Source: Gordonia sp. OPL2 (GTDB lineage: Bacteria > Actinomycetota > Actinomycetes > Mycobacteriales > Mycobacteriaceae). From it: a DNA stretch of 56,501 bases. Of the stretch, positions 49,806 to 56,501 are shown piece after piece. Within the stretch, counting starts at the first letter, position 1. Each line of letters starts with the position of its first letter. A model generated the notes under the pieces. The model searched no databases and was not told where the DNA came from. It worked only from the letters and a program-made list of their open reading frames with translations. Made by a program: the position numbers and the translations under genes. The stretch covers positions 1 to 56,501 of the forward strand of contig NZ_RKME01000031.1 of NCBI RefSeq assembly GCF_003797825.1, in the 5' to 3' direction.

Positions 49806-50894
49806 TTAGACCGATGGGGCTGCATCTTCCGACAGCCCCGGATGTCCTTGGTCGTCTGCAGGGACCGGATCGGGTTCGTCACTAAAGCCCACTACCCGAA
49901 ACCTAATAAGCCCCAGTTTCGGGCCTTCCAACGCAGGGTCGTCGACGAGAACTCCGTCAGCGTCTACGACGGTCCAGCCACCACCTATGCGACGCAGCCG
50001 AACCCCATTAACCTCAGCGCGTTTGATGGAGCCTTCCAATACTGGAGCTACAGTTGCGAAGATTCGTTCAACATCGGCAGGATGAGGCGTGTCCCTGTTG
50101 TCGACCATGCCTTTCCACTGAACCTCCCTGATCGGGTCGGTCAGCCATCGAATCAACCGCACCTTTGCAATGTCGACTAGAACGATGTGGGTATCGGCTG
50201 GAGACAAGGTAGGGAGCGCCGACAAAGCTGCCGATTCTAATGTTGGCCAGCTGCCGCCCGGTGGGGCAACATCGTGCGCTATTCCCTTCCGGCCCAAATC
50301 TCCAACTTTGTCAGATAGCACGAGATGTACCGCCGCTACTGACTCTTCTGTCTCGAGATACCTAGCCACACAGTGATATCCATCATCGGCATCGATGCCG
50401 CCAATGAGGAATCGAATCAACGAGAGGCTATCCTCCGGCTCGAAGACTCGAAAAAACTCCGGCGCAGTGATGGTAGATCGTCCAGTCTCCAGCTCAGGTA
50501 CGAGAATGTCACCTACCCCAGCAAGATGGATCAGTCGCGTGTCTGTTTCCCAAATGAACCCGGATGCCCTAGGCGGAGCACCAGGCTCAGTTCCGGTTGG
50601 TCCCACCCAGGCTTTTGCGCCGAAGAGTTCATGATCTGGACCGTAGATTCCAGCAACAACGACTCTAGTCTTCTCCCCCACTGACCGGTCAACCGTAGAT
50701 GCGGGAGAGTGCACTCCCAGCTCCGTCACTGCCCCGGCAATAGCGTCACGCACACGCTCAACCATGACTGGCGGCAAGCGTTCACGCAGAACGCGATCGA
50801 GACCTCGCAGGTGGGCTCGAGCGCTATGCCCTATCACGCGTCGCGGCGTCTCGGTGTCGAGAAGATCTATGATGATCCATCGCTTATCGTGCAT
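49806..50894 (-). CDS. Possible DUF5593/PAS-like sensory protein, 362 aa
   Basis: The central region (RASGFIWETDTRLIHLAGVG, FFRVFEPEDSLSLIRFL, GIAHDVAP) and the C-terminal segment (IVLVDIAKVRLIRWLTDPI and GMVDNRDTPHPADVERIF) resemble actinobacterial proteins with a PAS- or GAF-like DUF5593 domain as I remember them. No catalytic motif is visible. GC is lower than in the transfer block. It is convergent with the XRE gene and divergent from the GNAT at 50952. Confidence 0.55.
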   Translation of the reverse strand: MHDKRWIIIDLLDTETPRRVIGHSARAHLRGLDRVLRERLPPVMVERVRDAIAGAVTELGVHSPASTVDRSVGEKTRVVVAGIYGPDHELFGAKAWVGPTGTEPGAPPRASGFIWETDTRLIHLAGVGDILVPELETGRSTITAPEFFRVFEPEDSLSLIRFLIGGIDADDGYHCVARYLETEESVAAVHLVLSDKVGDLGRKGIAHDVAPPGGSWPTLESAALSALPTLSPADTHIVLVDIAKVRLIRWLTDPIREVQWKGMVDNRDTPHPADVERIFATVAPVLEGSIKRAEVNGVRLRRIGGGWTVVDADGVLVDDPALEGPKLGLIRFRVVGFSDEPDPVPADDQGHPGLSEDAAPSV

Positions 50895-50951
50895 ATCGCC
50901 CTCAGTTCACCGATCTCAGCTAGAACTGGCTTGGTCCACTAGAAAGGCTAC

Positions 50952-51572
50952 GTGAGTAACACAATCCAGCCGCTCAGCATCGAAGACGTTCCGTCGGCGT
51001 GCCACGTGTTATCGTCGGCGTTTGCCGATGACCCGCTTATGACCTCACTATGGCCTGGCCAGACGCGTCGTCACCAAATCTTGCCTCGGTACTTTGAGAC
51101 CGCCCTTCGATACGACCACGTGCCCCTTGGTGGAGTCCACGCTCTTATCGAGGAGGGCATTATCTCTGCCGTCGCCAATTGGGATCCCCCAGGGCAAGCT
51201 CCGGGCCTCCTGGCCTCTGTCCTCAGTGTTCCGCACCACCTCATTGAGTTTCGCCAGCACATCGTGCATGCCGCGCGAACTCGCGCGTTGCTCGAGCAGC
51301 ACCGCCCGGACACAGCGCACTGGTACTTGGCGCATTTGGCAGTTGCTCCTACGCGACAAGGCGCGGGACTCGGATCGGCTTTACTCGACGAACGTCTGTC
51401 GTTGTGTGATGAACGAAGTGAGGCGGCATTTCTCGTATGTACACGTGCAAGAACGCTTGACTTCTACCAGTCACGCGGATTTCAAATCACAGCTCCGATA
51501 ACACTTCCCGATCGCCATGGTGACACAGGACCGACAGTTTACGGGATGGTCCGGCAACCACAGGCCAAATGA
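50952..51572 (+). CDS. GNAT N-acetyltransferase, 206 aa
   Basis: The GNAT core is seen in WYLAHLAVAPTRQGAGLGSALLDERL (Q-G-x-G-L/A loop) and in EAAFLVCTRARTLDFYQSRGFQI. The N-terminal half is an extended version (FADDPLMTSLWPGQTRRHQILPRYFE), as in antibiotic- or small-molecule-modifying members. GTG 50952 has AAAGG. Substrate unknown. From 51573 to 51795 no gene is seen. Confidence 0.88.
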   Translation: MSNTIQPLSIEDVPSACHVLSSAFADDPLMTSLWPGQTRRHQILPRYFETALRYDHVPLGGVHALIEEGIISAVANWDPPGQAPGLLASVLSVPHHLIEFRQHIVHAARTRALLEQHRPDTAHWYLAHLAVAPTRQGAGLGSALLDERLSLCDERSEAAFLVCTRARTLDFYQSRGFQITAPITLPDRHGDTGPTVYGMVRQPQAK

Positions 51573-51795
51573 ACTGGCCCCTAGAAAATCGTCTGGCCGC
51601 GAATCACGTACCCGCAAGTGTGGACCAATGCGACATGCTTAGTTAGAGTGTGGTTCGCGCTCACGCCAACAAGCAGTAGCCGATGGTGTGAGGCACTTCC
51701 CGAGGAGCTGAGCTACTCGCTCCACGGTCGACGTAATGGCGGCTTAGTGTCGCCCGTTTGGCCGTGCTTTGGAGGGAAGAACAACTCGCGTGCAA

Positions 51796-52275
51796 TCACA
51801 TCTCTTCATCGGGTGGTCGAACCCGCGCTCGTTCATACGCCTCCTTGTAGGCGGTCTCGGTGACCCGCAGCGCACGCGCAAGAGTAGACAGCGCAGAGTC
51901 AGTGAGCTCAACCTCCCCTCGCTCGATGTACCCCACGGTCGCAGTCGACAGTTTCGCCTCCCTTCCCAGCTCAGGCTGGGTGAGACCAGCAAGAACTCGA
52001 AGGTCGGCGGGGTAAGCGTTCGCTGGATCAATCTGCACGACCGTCGAGATAGGGACGTCGAGAAGTTCACACACTTTCCGGAGTACATCCACCTGAGGTG
52101 TAGTCGTCCCACTTTCCCAGTGATGCACGGTGCTCCTGCCAACACGCGCGAGTCGGGCAAGCGTCCTGACTGGCATCGTTCCGCGAGCAGCACGCAGAGC
52201 TTCAGGGCTGAACCCGCGCATGACCCGACGGCTCACGTTGCCGCCTGCACTGGAGTTGCCCTCACGTGTAGACAC
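51796..52275 (-). CDS. Tandem XRE helix-turn-helix regulator, 159 aa
   Basis: Two lambda-type HTH domains: residues about 22-80 (ALRAARGTMPVRTLARLARVGRSTVHHWESGTTTPQVDVLRKVCELLDV) and about 92-148 (LRVLAGLTQPELGREAKLSTATVGYIERGEVELTDSALSTLARAL). It starts with GTG 52275. An ATGTAC-N5-GTACAT palindrome overlaps its likely promoter, which suggests autoregulation. No toxin gene is adjacent. Confidence 0.85.
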   Translation of the reverse strand: MSTREGNSSAGGNVSRRVMRGFSPEALRAARGTMPVRTLARLARVGRSTVHHWESGTTTPQVDVLRKVCELLDVPISTVVQIDPANAYPADLRVLAGLTQPELGREAKLSTATVGYIERGEVELTDSALSTLARALRVTETAYKEAYERARVRPPDEEM

Positions 52276-52306
52276 TGTGCCGTACCGCCCTTACACTCGC
52301 TTCAGG

Positions 52307-52323
52307 ATGTACCACGTGTACAT
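52307..52323. promoter_or_regulatory. Operator palindrome upstream of tandem XRE gene
   Basis: ATGTAC-CACGT-GTACAT, a 6-bp perfect inverted repeat with 5-base spacer. It is followed on the minus strand's upstream side by TAGTAT (a -10-like box). The site would overlap the transcription start region of the XRE gene. Confidence 0.6.
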
Positions 52324-52371
52324 ACTATTTATTCGACACTACCGGGAAGGACGGCACTCCACCGGACATAG

Positions 52372-52432
52372 AAAATCCCGAGCCCACGCGCATCGAGTTT
52401 GCAGACCGCGGCGCACGTGGGTCCGGGATTTC
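52372..52432. other. Long imperfect hairpin in the divergent gap
   Basis: AAATCCCG (52373-52380) pairs with CGGGATTT (52424-52431). Inside it GCCCACG pairs with CGTGGG and CGC with GCG, giving a ~60-base structure with a 19-base loop. It lies between the divergent XRE gene and the small gene at 52525. It could be a terminator read in either direction or an attenuator. Confidence 0.65.
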
Positions 52433-52524
52433 ACCAAGCCAAGCCGCACGTAAGGGCTCCGGCCGAAATTCAGGCTAGACCTCTCCCGCGGCTCCTGCAC
52501 ACCCTCATTCAGGAGCACCCCGAT

Positions 52525-52617
52525 ATGAAACTGTTCCGATATGGAAAGGGTGTCGGCGCGCTGACCACGCCGATGCCGCGCAGATATCTCGCCGAAATGG
52601 GGGGTGCTGCAGCATGA
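52525..52617 (+). CDS. Short peptide gene, 30 aa
   Basis: A 30-codon ORF (MKLFRYGKGVGALTTPMPRR...) with AGGAG nine bases upstream of ATG and a stop that overlaps the next ATG (ATGA). The ribosome-binding site and the overlap make it a credible small gene or leader peptide that couples translation of the following gene. Confidence 0.6.
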   Translation: MKLFRYGKGVGALTTPMPRRYLAEMGGAAA

Positions 52618-53105
52618 CGAACACAACTGCGTTCAATGGCGCTGCCACGTCGGTGCTCTCAGTTGCAGCACCAACACCACAGCCAGAAACACTCGACTGG
52701 ACCACCCCATTCACGGTGGCTGAGTTCCCGCACATGGTCCTGGCGGTAGCTGGGACTGTGCACACTCCTCGGGGCCAGGAGTTGTCCGCGGACAGCGCGT
52801 TCACCACTGGAGTGGCATTGCTCGCGGCTGCTTGGTGGGCGGGCTTCCGCGACACCAATCCCTTCACCGACGTCGATCGGACCGATGTGGTGGTCCTACC
52901 GGCGCCAGCAACACCTTCCTGGGGAGACCCTGGCTATCTCTACTTCTTCTTTCCCGGCAGCTATGTCGCTGTCCGCCCCGAGGCCGGCGCCGTGATTGTC
53001 GGAGACGGCACCACGTTGACAGCCTCCTTGGCGTGGGCCGAAGGCGCGGCGACGGTGGCGGCTGCACGATTCGTCGCTACCTCAGATGAGGCGGTGGTGG
53101 CGTGA
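52614..53105 (+). CDS. Hypothetical protein, 163 aa
   Basis: Beta-rich protein with hydrophobic segments (VAEFPHMVLAVAGTVHTPRGQ, YLYFFFPGSYVAVRPEAGAVIVG). No signal peptide. It overlaps both neighbours (ATGA at start, GTGA at end). Not recognised; it is the second gene of the rightward WhiB/replication run. Confidence 0.75.
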   Translation: MTNTTAFNGAATSVLSVAAPTPQPETLDWTTPFTVAEFPHMVLAVAGTVHTPRGQELSADSAFTTGVALLAAAWWAGFRDTNPFTDVDRTDVVVLPAPATPSWGDPGYLYFFFPGSYVAVRPEAGAVIVGDGTTLTASLAWAEGAATVAAARFVATSDEAVVA

Positions 53106-53407
53106 ACGCCGGCTATCGCCGCATCGGAGGATGGGCAGACCTCGCGGCCGAAATCCTCGATATCGATCCCTCACCTCGAGACTGGGTCCGTGACGCAATC
53201 TGCTCACAAACCGATCCCGACATCTTCTTTCCCGAGGTCGGACGGCCGACCGCGGCCGCCAGGCTGGTCTGTCAGGCATGCCCCGTTAAGGCTGCCTGCG
53301 AAGAGTGGGCTACCGATGCTGGTGAGCGTTTCGGTGTGTGGGGCGGCGTCAACGCCCGAGCCCGTGGTCACGCCAAGGTAGCTTCCACTACGCCGAAGGC
53401 CAGCTGA
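53102..53407 (+). CDS. WhiB-family iron-sulfur regulator, 101 aa
   Basis: Contains the four WhiB cysteines (C34, C57, C60, C66 in ICSQTDPDIFFPE and VCQACPVKAAC) that hold a [4Fe-4S] cluster, and the G-V-W-G-G turn at 78-82 followed by a basic NARAR segment for DNA contact. WhiB proteins bind sigma A and act as transcription regulators of actinobacteria. GTG 53102 overlaps the previous stop. Confidence 0.93.
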   Translation: MNAGYRRIGGWADLAAEILDIDPSPRDWVRDAICSQTDPDIFFPEVGRPTAAARLVCQACPVKAACEEWATDAGERFGVWGGVNARARGHAKVASTTPKAS

Positions 53408-53700
53408 TGGTCATCGATCAACCGACGCCGTGCGCTCGGAGGCCGGCGCACTGGGATCTCGATTTCCTCGTCCACTCCCCCGCCACTGCAACTCAGTCAC
53501 TCGTAGCGTGCCTGCGTTGCCCAGCGTTACGGGCGTGTCGACAGGACCTCACCGAGAGCGGCATCACCCCACGCGGACTGATTTGGGCAGCTGATGCCTA
53601 CGACGATGACGGTGACCGTATCTCCGCCCAGTCGCTCGTGGCGTATCTGCGGCGGCGGCCGAAGCCTGACCGTCGCACTGCCCCTGGAGCCGCCGCGTGA
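53407..53700 (+). CDS. Diverged WhiB-like protein, 97 aa
   Basis: The cysteine spacing C9...C35-x2-C38-x5-C44 (VACLRCPALRAC) matches WhiB, but the G-V-W-G-G turn is changed to G-L-I-W-A-A and the basic DNA-contact segment comes late (LRRRPKPDRR). The ATG overlaps the stop of the first whiB by one base (TGATG). The two probably act together or antagonise one another. Confidence 0.8.
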   Translation: MVIDQPTPCARRPAHWDLDFLVHSPATATQSLVACLRCPALRACRQDLTESGITPRGLIWAADAYDDDGDRISAQSLVAYLRRRPKPDRRTAPGAAA

Positions 53701-54061
53701 TCTTCCGAGCCGACGTTCCGAGGTTGGCGACCTGTGGCGCGCCTCCATCGTCGAAGGTCACGGTCGTGAAACGATCACGCTTGGACCTATGTCTACTTCC
53801 AGTAAGGAGGGTTCCGTCATGTAGCGAACTGCACGCGAATGTCTTGCGCAGCAATGGTTTTGCCCGTAGCGGGGCCGAACGTTCACCGCCGTAGGACACC
53901 AGCAGAGAAATAACTACACAGTGACGGAGACACCGGTCCCCCCGAAGGGGAGTACACGGATTTCGAGTGGGGAGCGAAGTTAGCCGCTTCGCTTCACCCC
54001 GAAGAACGGTTCGGACTCTAGCTACCAACTAGACCCCGGAGCCTCCCTTTACAGGAAGGAA
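53701..54061 (+). other. Structured leader region before the replication genes
   Basis: About 360 bp without a clear gene. It has a strong AAGGAGG site (53804-53810) followed by ATG-TAG at 53819-53824, a CCCC/GGGG hairpin near 53937-53950, and a long stem at 53967-54000 (AGCGAAG 53973-53979 with CTTCGCT 53987-53993, extended by GGGG/CCCC). An AGGAAGGA block sits at 54053-54060. It may regulate the downstream replication gene by RNA structure, for example as a copy-control leader. No known riboswitch was recognised. Confidence 0.55.
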
Positions 54062-54082
54062 TTGCCGCCTCAGGCACTTCTG

Positions 54083-54229
54083 ATGGTAAAGCACACCTTC
54101 GACACGGGCAACTACCGCGTTCGTGTCGCGCCATCTGCACACCCCACCACCTCATCACCGCAGGTCAAGACGCTCGTCGTGACGTGTGGTGAGGTTTGTG
54201 TGGGAACGCCCCGAGAACCGATTCGGTGA
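54083..54229 (+). CDS. Short ORF upstream of replication genes, 48 aa
   Basis: A 48-codon ORF (MVKHTFDTGNYRVRVAPSAH...) whose stop overlaps the GTG of the next gene by four bases. The best ribosome-binding site, AGGAAGGA, is ~20 bases upstream of ATG 54083; a TTG at 54062 just after it could be the true start. It may be a leader peptide. Confidence 0.5.
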   Translation: MVKHTFDTGNYRVRVAPSAHPTTSSPQVKTLVVTCGEVCVGTPREPIR

Positions 54230-54576
54230 CCACCGGGGCCTACGCCCCCGCTACCGCTGATTACGACACTGCTTCTGCCGCTTCCTTATCGATGGCGGCC
54301 GCGTGTAGTGCTCGCTCGGCGCTAGCGACTGCGGGCGCACACACGACACCTGCGGCGATCGCGCACGCCCAGCACACGGTCGCCACCATGTTGGCGCGTT
54401 GCGGCACGCTGAGCCTGACGCAGCTGGTCGCGGCCGTTGACGAGCCGATGGCCACGGTGGTCGATGCCGTGCTGGTCCTCGTTGACGCCGACTCCGCTGA
54501 TGTGTGGCGTGACCGCGTCGATGGGCACGTGGTCGTCGGCGCCCGCCCGGCCGCGGCGATGGGCGCGCGGCGATGA
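54226..54576 (+). CDS. Hypothetical protein upstream of rep, 116 aa
   Basis: Helical Ala-rich N-terminus and a C-terminal winged-helix-like part (HTVATMLARCGTLSLTQLVAAVDEPMATVVDAVLVLVDADSADVWRDRVDGHVVVGA). GTG 54226 overlaps the preceding short ORF, and its stop overlaps the start of the primase gene (ATGA). It probably assists or regulates replication. Confidence 0.7.
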   Translation: MTTGAYAPATADYDTASAASLSMAAACSARSALATAGAHTTPAAIAHAQHTVATMLARCGTLSLTQLVAAVDEPMATVVDAVLVLVDADSADVWRDRVDGHVVVGARPAAAMGARR

Positions 54577-56366
54577 CCGCCGTCCTCGACACTCGGGCGC
54601 CCGTGGCCGATACACAGAAGCCCTGGCGAACCGGTGGACGGTCGAATCAGCTTGCCCTGTGCCGTTTCCTGGCCGCCCCAGAAGCGGAGGCACCGTCTCG
54701 GCTGTTGGTGCGTTCGGAGATCGACAATGAGCCGATCGCCGTCGCGGCCGGCGACATCGCCGAGATGTTCCGTCGACTCGACGACGAACACCGACCGGGC
54801 GGTGTGGTCGCTCCGTTCCGGTCGGATCTACTGCCGATCGATCTCGACAGGTGCGCCAGCCTGGTGTTGCCCGAGCTGTGCGAGGCCGCCGACACGGTCG
54901 GGGCGGTCCTGGTCTATCTGGCAGCCTCCGGCTCACCGGACTCCCGCCACACGGCGTGGGCCTTCCCCACTGCCCAGGCCCGCACCGTTTTCGTCGAGGC
55001 GGTAGCGGCAGTGCGTGCCTGGGCTGGTCTGGACACCCGGGCGGTCGATGTCGTGACCGGTGGACGCGCGCTACGCCTGCCGGGGTCAGCCTCATTCAAG
55101 CGCGACGGTGGCATCTGTGCGCCGTGTGACCTCGACGGCGAGCCAATCGAACCGGCCGCTGCACTCAAGCACGCCCAGACCGCATTGGCCGAACTCGATC
55201 GTCGGCACACCGCTGCACTCGACGCGGCCGGCGCCGACGGCCGCCACAAGACGACCCGCGCACCGCAGGAAACACCGCAGCAGTCCTCTCCCGCCCTGAG
55301 CCGGTCCGTGTCGGTATCAGGGTCCTGGCGGCCGCGGAAACCGTTCACTACCCAGCAACAGGCCGCGCTGGATGCACGGCCGAAGCCGGGTCAGCGCTCG
55401 GAGGCTGCCGTCGCGGCGTGGCGGGCCCTGTGGGAGGTCAACGTCCGTGACTGGGACGACGCCGAACCGTTCTTCGACCGCCCGGTCTTCGCCAAGTACC
55501 GCAGCCGGGCCGATCGCGGACGAGTGTTCTGGCAGGCCCAGGTCGATCGCTGGACCAACTACCGCGGCTCGGTCGATCCGGCCGATCAGCTCCTGTGTGA
55601 CCAGTGGTTGGAGCACGCGAGCAGCTGGATTGATCGCCCCGACCTCGAAGCCGCCCTGTGCGCACTCATCTACCACCGCTTTACTGACGGCCGCGGGACC
55701 AGCTGTCGCCCGATCGCGTGCCGGGACCTGGCCGGGTGGCTGCATGCCGGGATCGATCCCTCCACCGCGAATGAGCAACTCCGCACCCTCGTCGAGTACG
55801 GGGTTTTACGCCTGGATCTCCGATCAGGTCTCGATATCGACCGCACCGAAGCACACCACTACACACTGCTACCAGTAGGAATCGAGGAGAAGGAGCTTTA
55901 CCGAGGGGATTCTCCACAAGACAGGACACCCCCTAAGGGCCCCCACCCCCACCCCCTACCCCCGCTACACCCGCTATGGGCCGCTCTAGGCCAGCGTTGC
56001 CGCCAGCTCTACCAGCTCCTGCAGCACTCCCCCGCGACCTCCACCACAGCTCTGGCGGCTGCCTGCGGCCTGCCCCGCGGAGACCACAGCTACGGCGCCC
56101 TGTCCCGCTTGCACAAGCTGGTCGGCGCAGGTCTGATCGTCCGCACTGGCCACGGCCGGGCCACGGCCTGGACCTGCACCAGCCTTCCCCTCGATGACGC
56201 CGCCGACGCGCTCGGTGTCGGCGCGCGCGCCCGGGCTGCAGGCGAGGTCACCGATGCTGAACGGAGGGTCTGGCATGCGCCTGACCGGGACGAACGCCGT
56301 CGCGCGCTCGCGGTACTCGACGAGCTGCGCCACGCCTGCGACGACATCACCACAGCCCATCCAGAC
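54573..56366 (+). CDS. Replication initiator/primase-like protein, 3' end cut by contig end
   Basis: At least 598 genuine residues. The N-terminal part shows the archaeo-eukaryotic primase motif set: LLPIDLD (D90, D92), DSRHTAWAF (H126) and GGRALRLPGSASFK (about 163-176). After a Pro/Ser linker come a helical domain and a winged helix near 485-560 (HSPATSTTALAAACGLPRGD...LHKLVGAGLIVRTG), so the order is primase then DNA-binding, as in actinobacterial plasmid RepA-type proteins. The reading frame enters Illumina adapter at 56367, so the real C-terminus is missing and everything after residue 598 is artefact. ATG 54573 overlaps the previous stop. Confidence 0.82.
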
Positions 56367-56441
56367 CTGTCTCTATACACATCTCCGAGCCCACGAGACC
56401 GATCAGTAACTCGTATGCCGTCTTCTGCTTGAAAAAAAAAA
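56367..56441. other. Illumina Nextera adapter read-through (artefact)
   Basis: CTGTCTCTATACACATCT is the Nextera mosaic end with one T missing, followed by CCGAGCCCACGAGAC, an 8-base index CGATCAGT, then ACTCGTATGCCGTCTTCTG and CTTG (the P7 flow-cell sequence) and ten A residues. This is library adapter assembled into the contig end. Confidence 0.98.
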
Positions 56442-56501
56442 CAAGCATAGCACGAACTTCCTGATGATCAAGAAACTTCAAGGGCGTTTAGCTTCCTTCG
56501 A
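56442..56501. other. Unassigned sequence after the adapter
   Basis: 60 bases of AT-rich sequence after the poly-A, unlike the rest of the window. It is most likely post-adapter read noise or a chimeric join. No gene. Confidence 0.8.

Noticed and set aside
51618..51863. 81-codon plus-strand ORF between the GNAT and tandem XRE genes
   Set aside because: No ribosome-binding site, low-complexity Arg/Ser composition, and it runs into the antisense of the XRE gene.
53819..53824. ATG-TAG start-stop as a deliberate regulatory element
   Set aside because: It is suggestive behind AAGGAGG, but it is also the end of an open frame from 53594. Kept only as an observation in the leader region.
53870..54060. 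Possible c-di-AMP or other known riboswitch
   Set aside because: The region is structured and contains GCCGTAGGACACC-like pieces, but I could not fit any known riboswitch core, so it is left as an unnamed leader.
54573..56432. Full 619-residue reading of the rep gene
   Set aside because: Residues after 598 come from the sequencing adapter, so the gene is annotated only to 56366.

Overview
The window looks like a large part of a conjugative plasmid, or a plasmid-like integrative element, from a high-GC actinobacterium of the Mycobacteriales (Gordonia, Rhodococcus, Mycobacterium or a relative). The evidence is the GC-rich third codon positions, frequent GTG starts, 1- to 4-base gene overlaps, leaderless-looking starts, WhiB proteins, an HU protein with a lysine/alanine/proline tail, cutinase and NlpC/P60 proteins, and a Gram-positive style type IV secretion cluster. 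The exact genus is inference. I see no rRNA, tRNA or CRISPR array. I also recognise no relaxase or ParA, so part of the element is probably outside the contig.

Layout. 1-540 is non-coding with hairpins. 541-5719 holds leftward operons of mostly unknown genes plus a plasmid-borne sliding clamp (DnaN-like). These operons are separated by three copies of a ~120-bp cassette with an inverted-repeat operator (GAGAC-N6-GTCTC) 26-30 bp before the start codons. 6006-10147 is rightward: hypothetical proteins, a ribbon-helix-helix protein and two secreted proteins. 10260-13058 is a leftward operon (XRE-type protein, ADP-ribosyltransferase-like protein, small protein, CysH-like PP-loop protein) that carries the same operator. 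13592-15499 is an OLD-family ATPase/nuclease. 16444-19700 is a type IV-B CRISPR-Cas effector operon (csf1-cas11-csf2-GNAT-csf3). 20186-21550 is an IS3-family insertion.

22635-40010 is one long leftward block. Its promoter-proximal half encodes a type IV secretion machine: TcpC-like, small membrane proteins, VirB4, VirB6, a three-domain peptidoglycan hydrolase and a VirB8-like protein. Its distal half encodes surface or secreted proteins (an unusual cutinase, a SpaA-like protein carrying a copied piece of VirB4, a DUF1524-type nuclease and a trypsin-like protease) and HU. 40634-46617 is the divergent partner operon: an FtsK/TcpA-type coupling ATPase and envelope proteins. 46765-52275 is accessory, partly lower-GC cargo (Cys-rich small proteins, a lipoprotein, XRE regulators and a GNAT). 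52525-56366 is a rightward run with two WhiB-type proteins, a structured leader and a replication-initiator-like primase gene cut off by the contig end. The last bases (56367-56441) are Illumina Nextera adapter and poly-A, not genome.

Inferred working model: the T4SS and coupling ATPase move the element, and the hydrolases open and remodel the mycolic-acid envelope. The type IV-B complex, CysH-like protein and OLD protein may act in conflict with other mobile elements. The shared operator ties the CysH operon to the plasmid's DnaN and DUF3846 operons.
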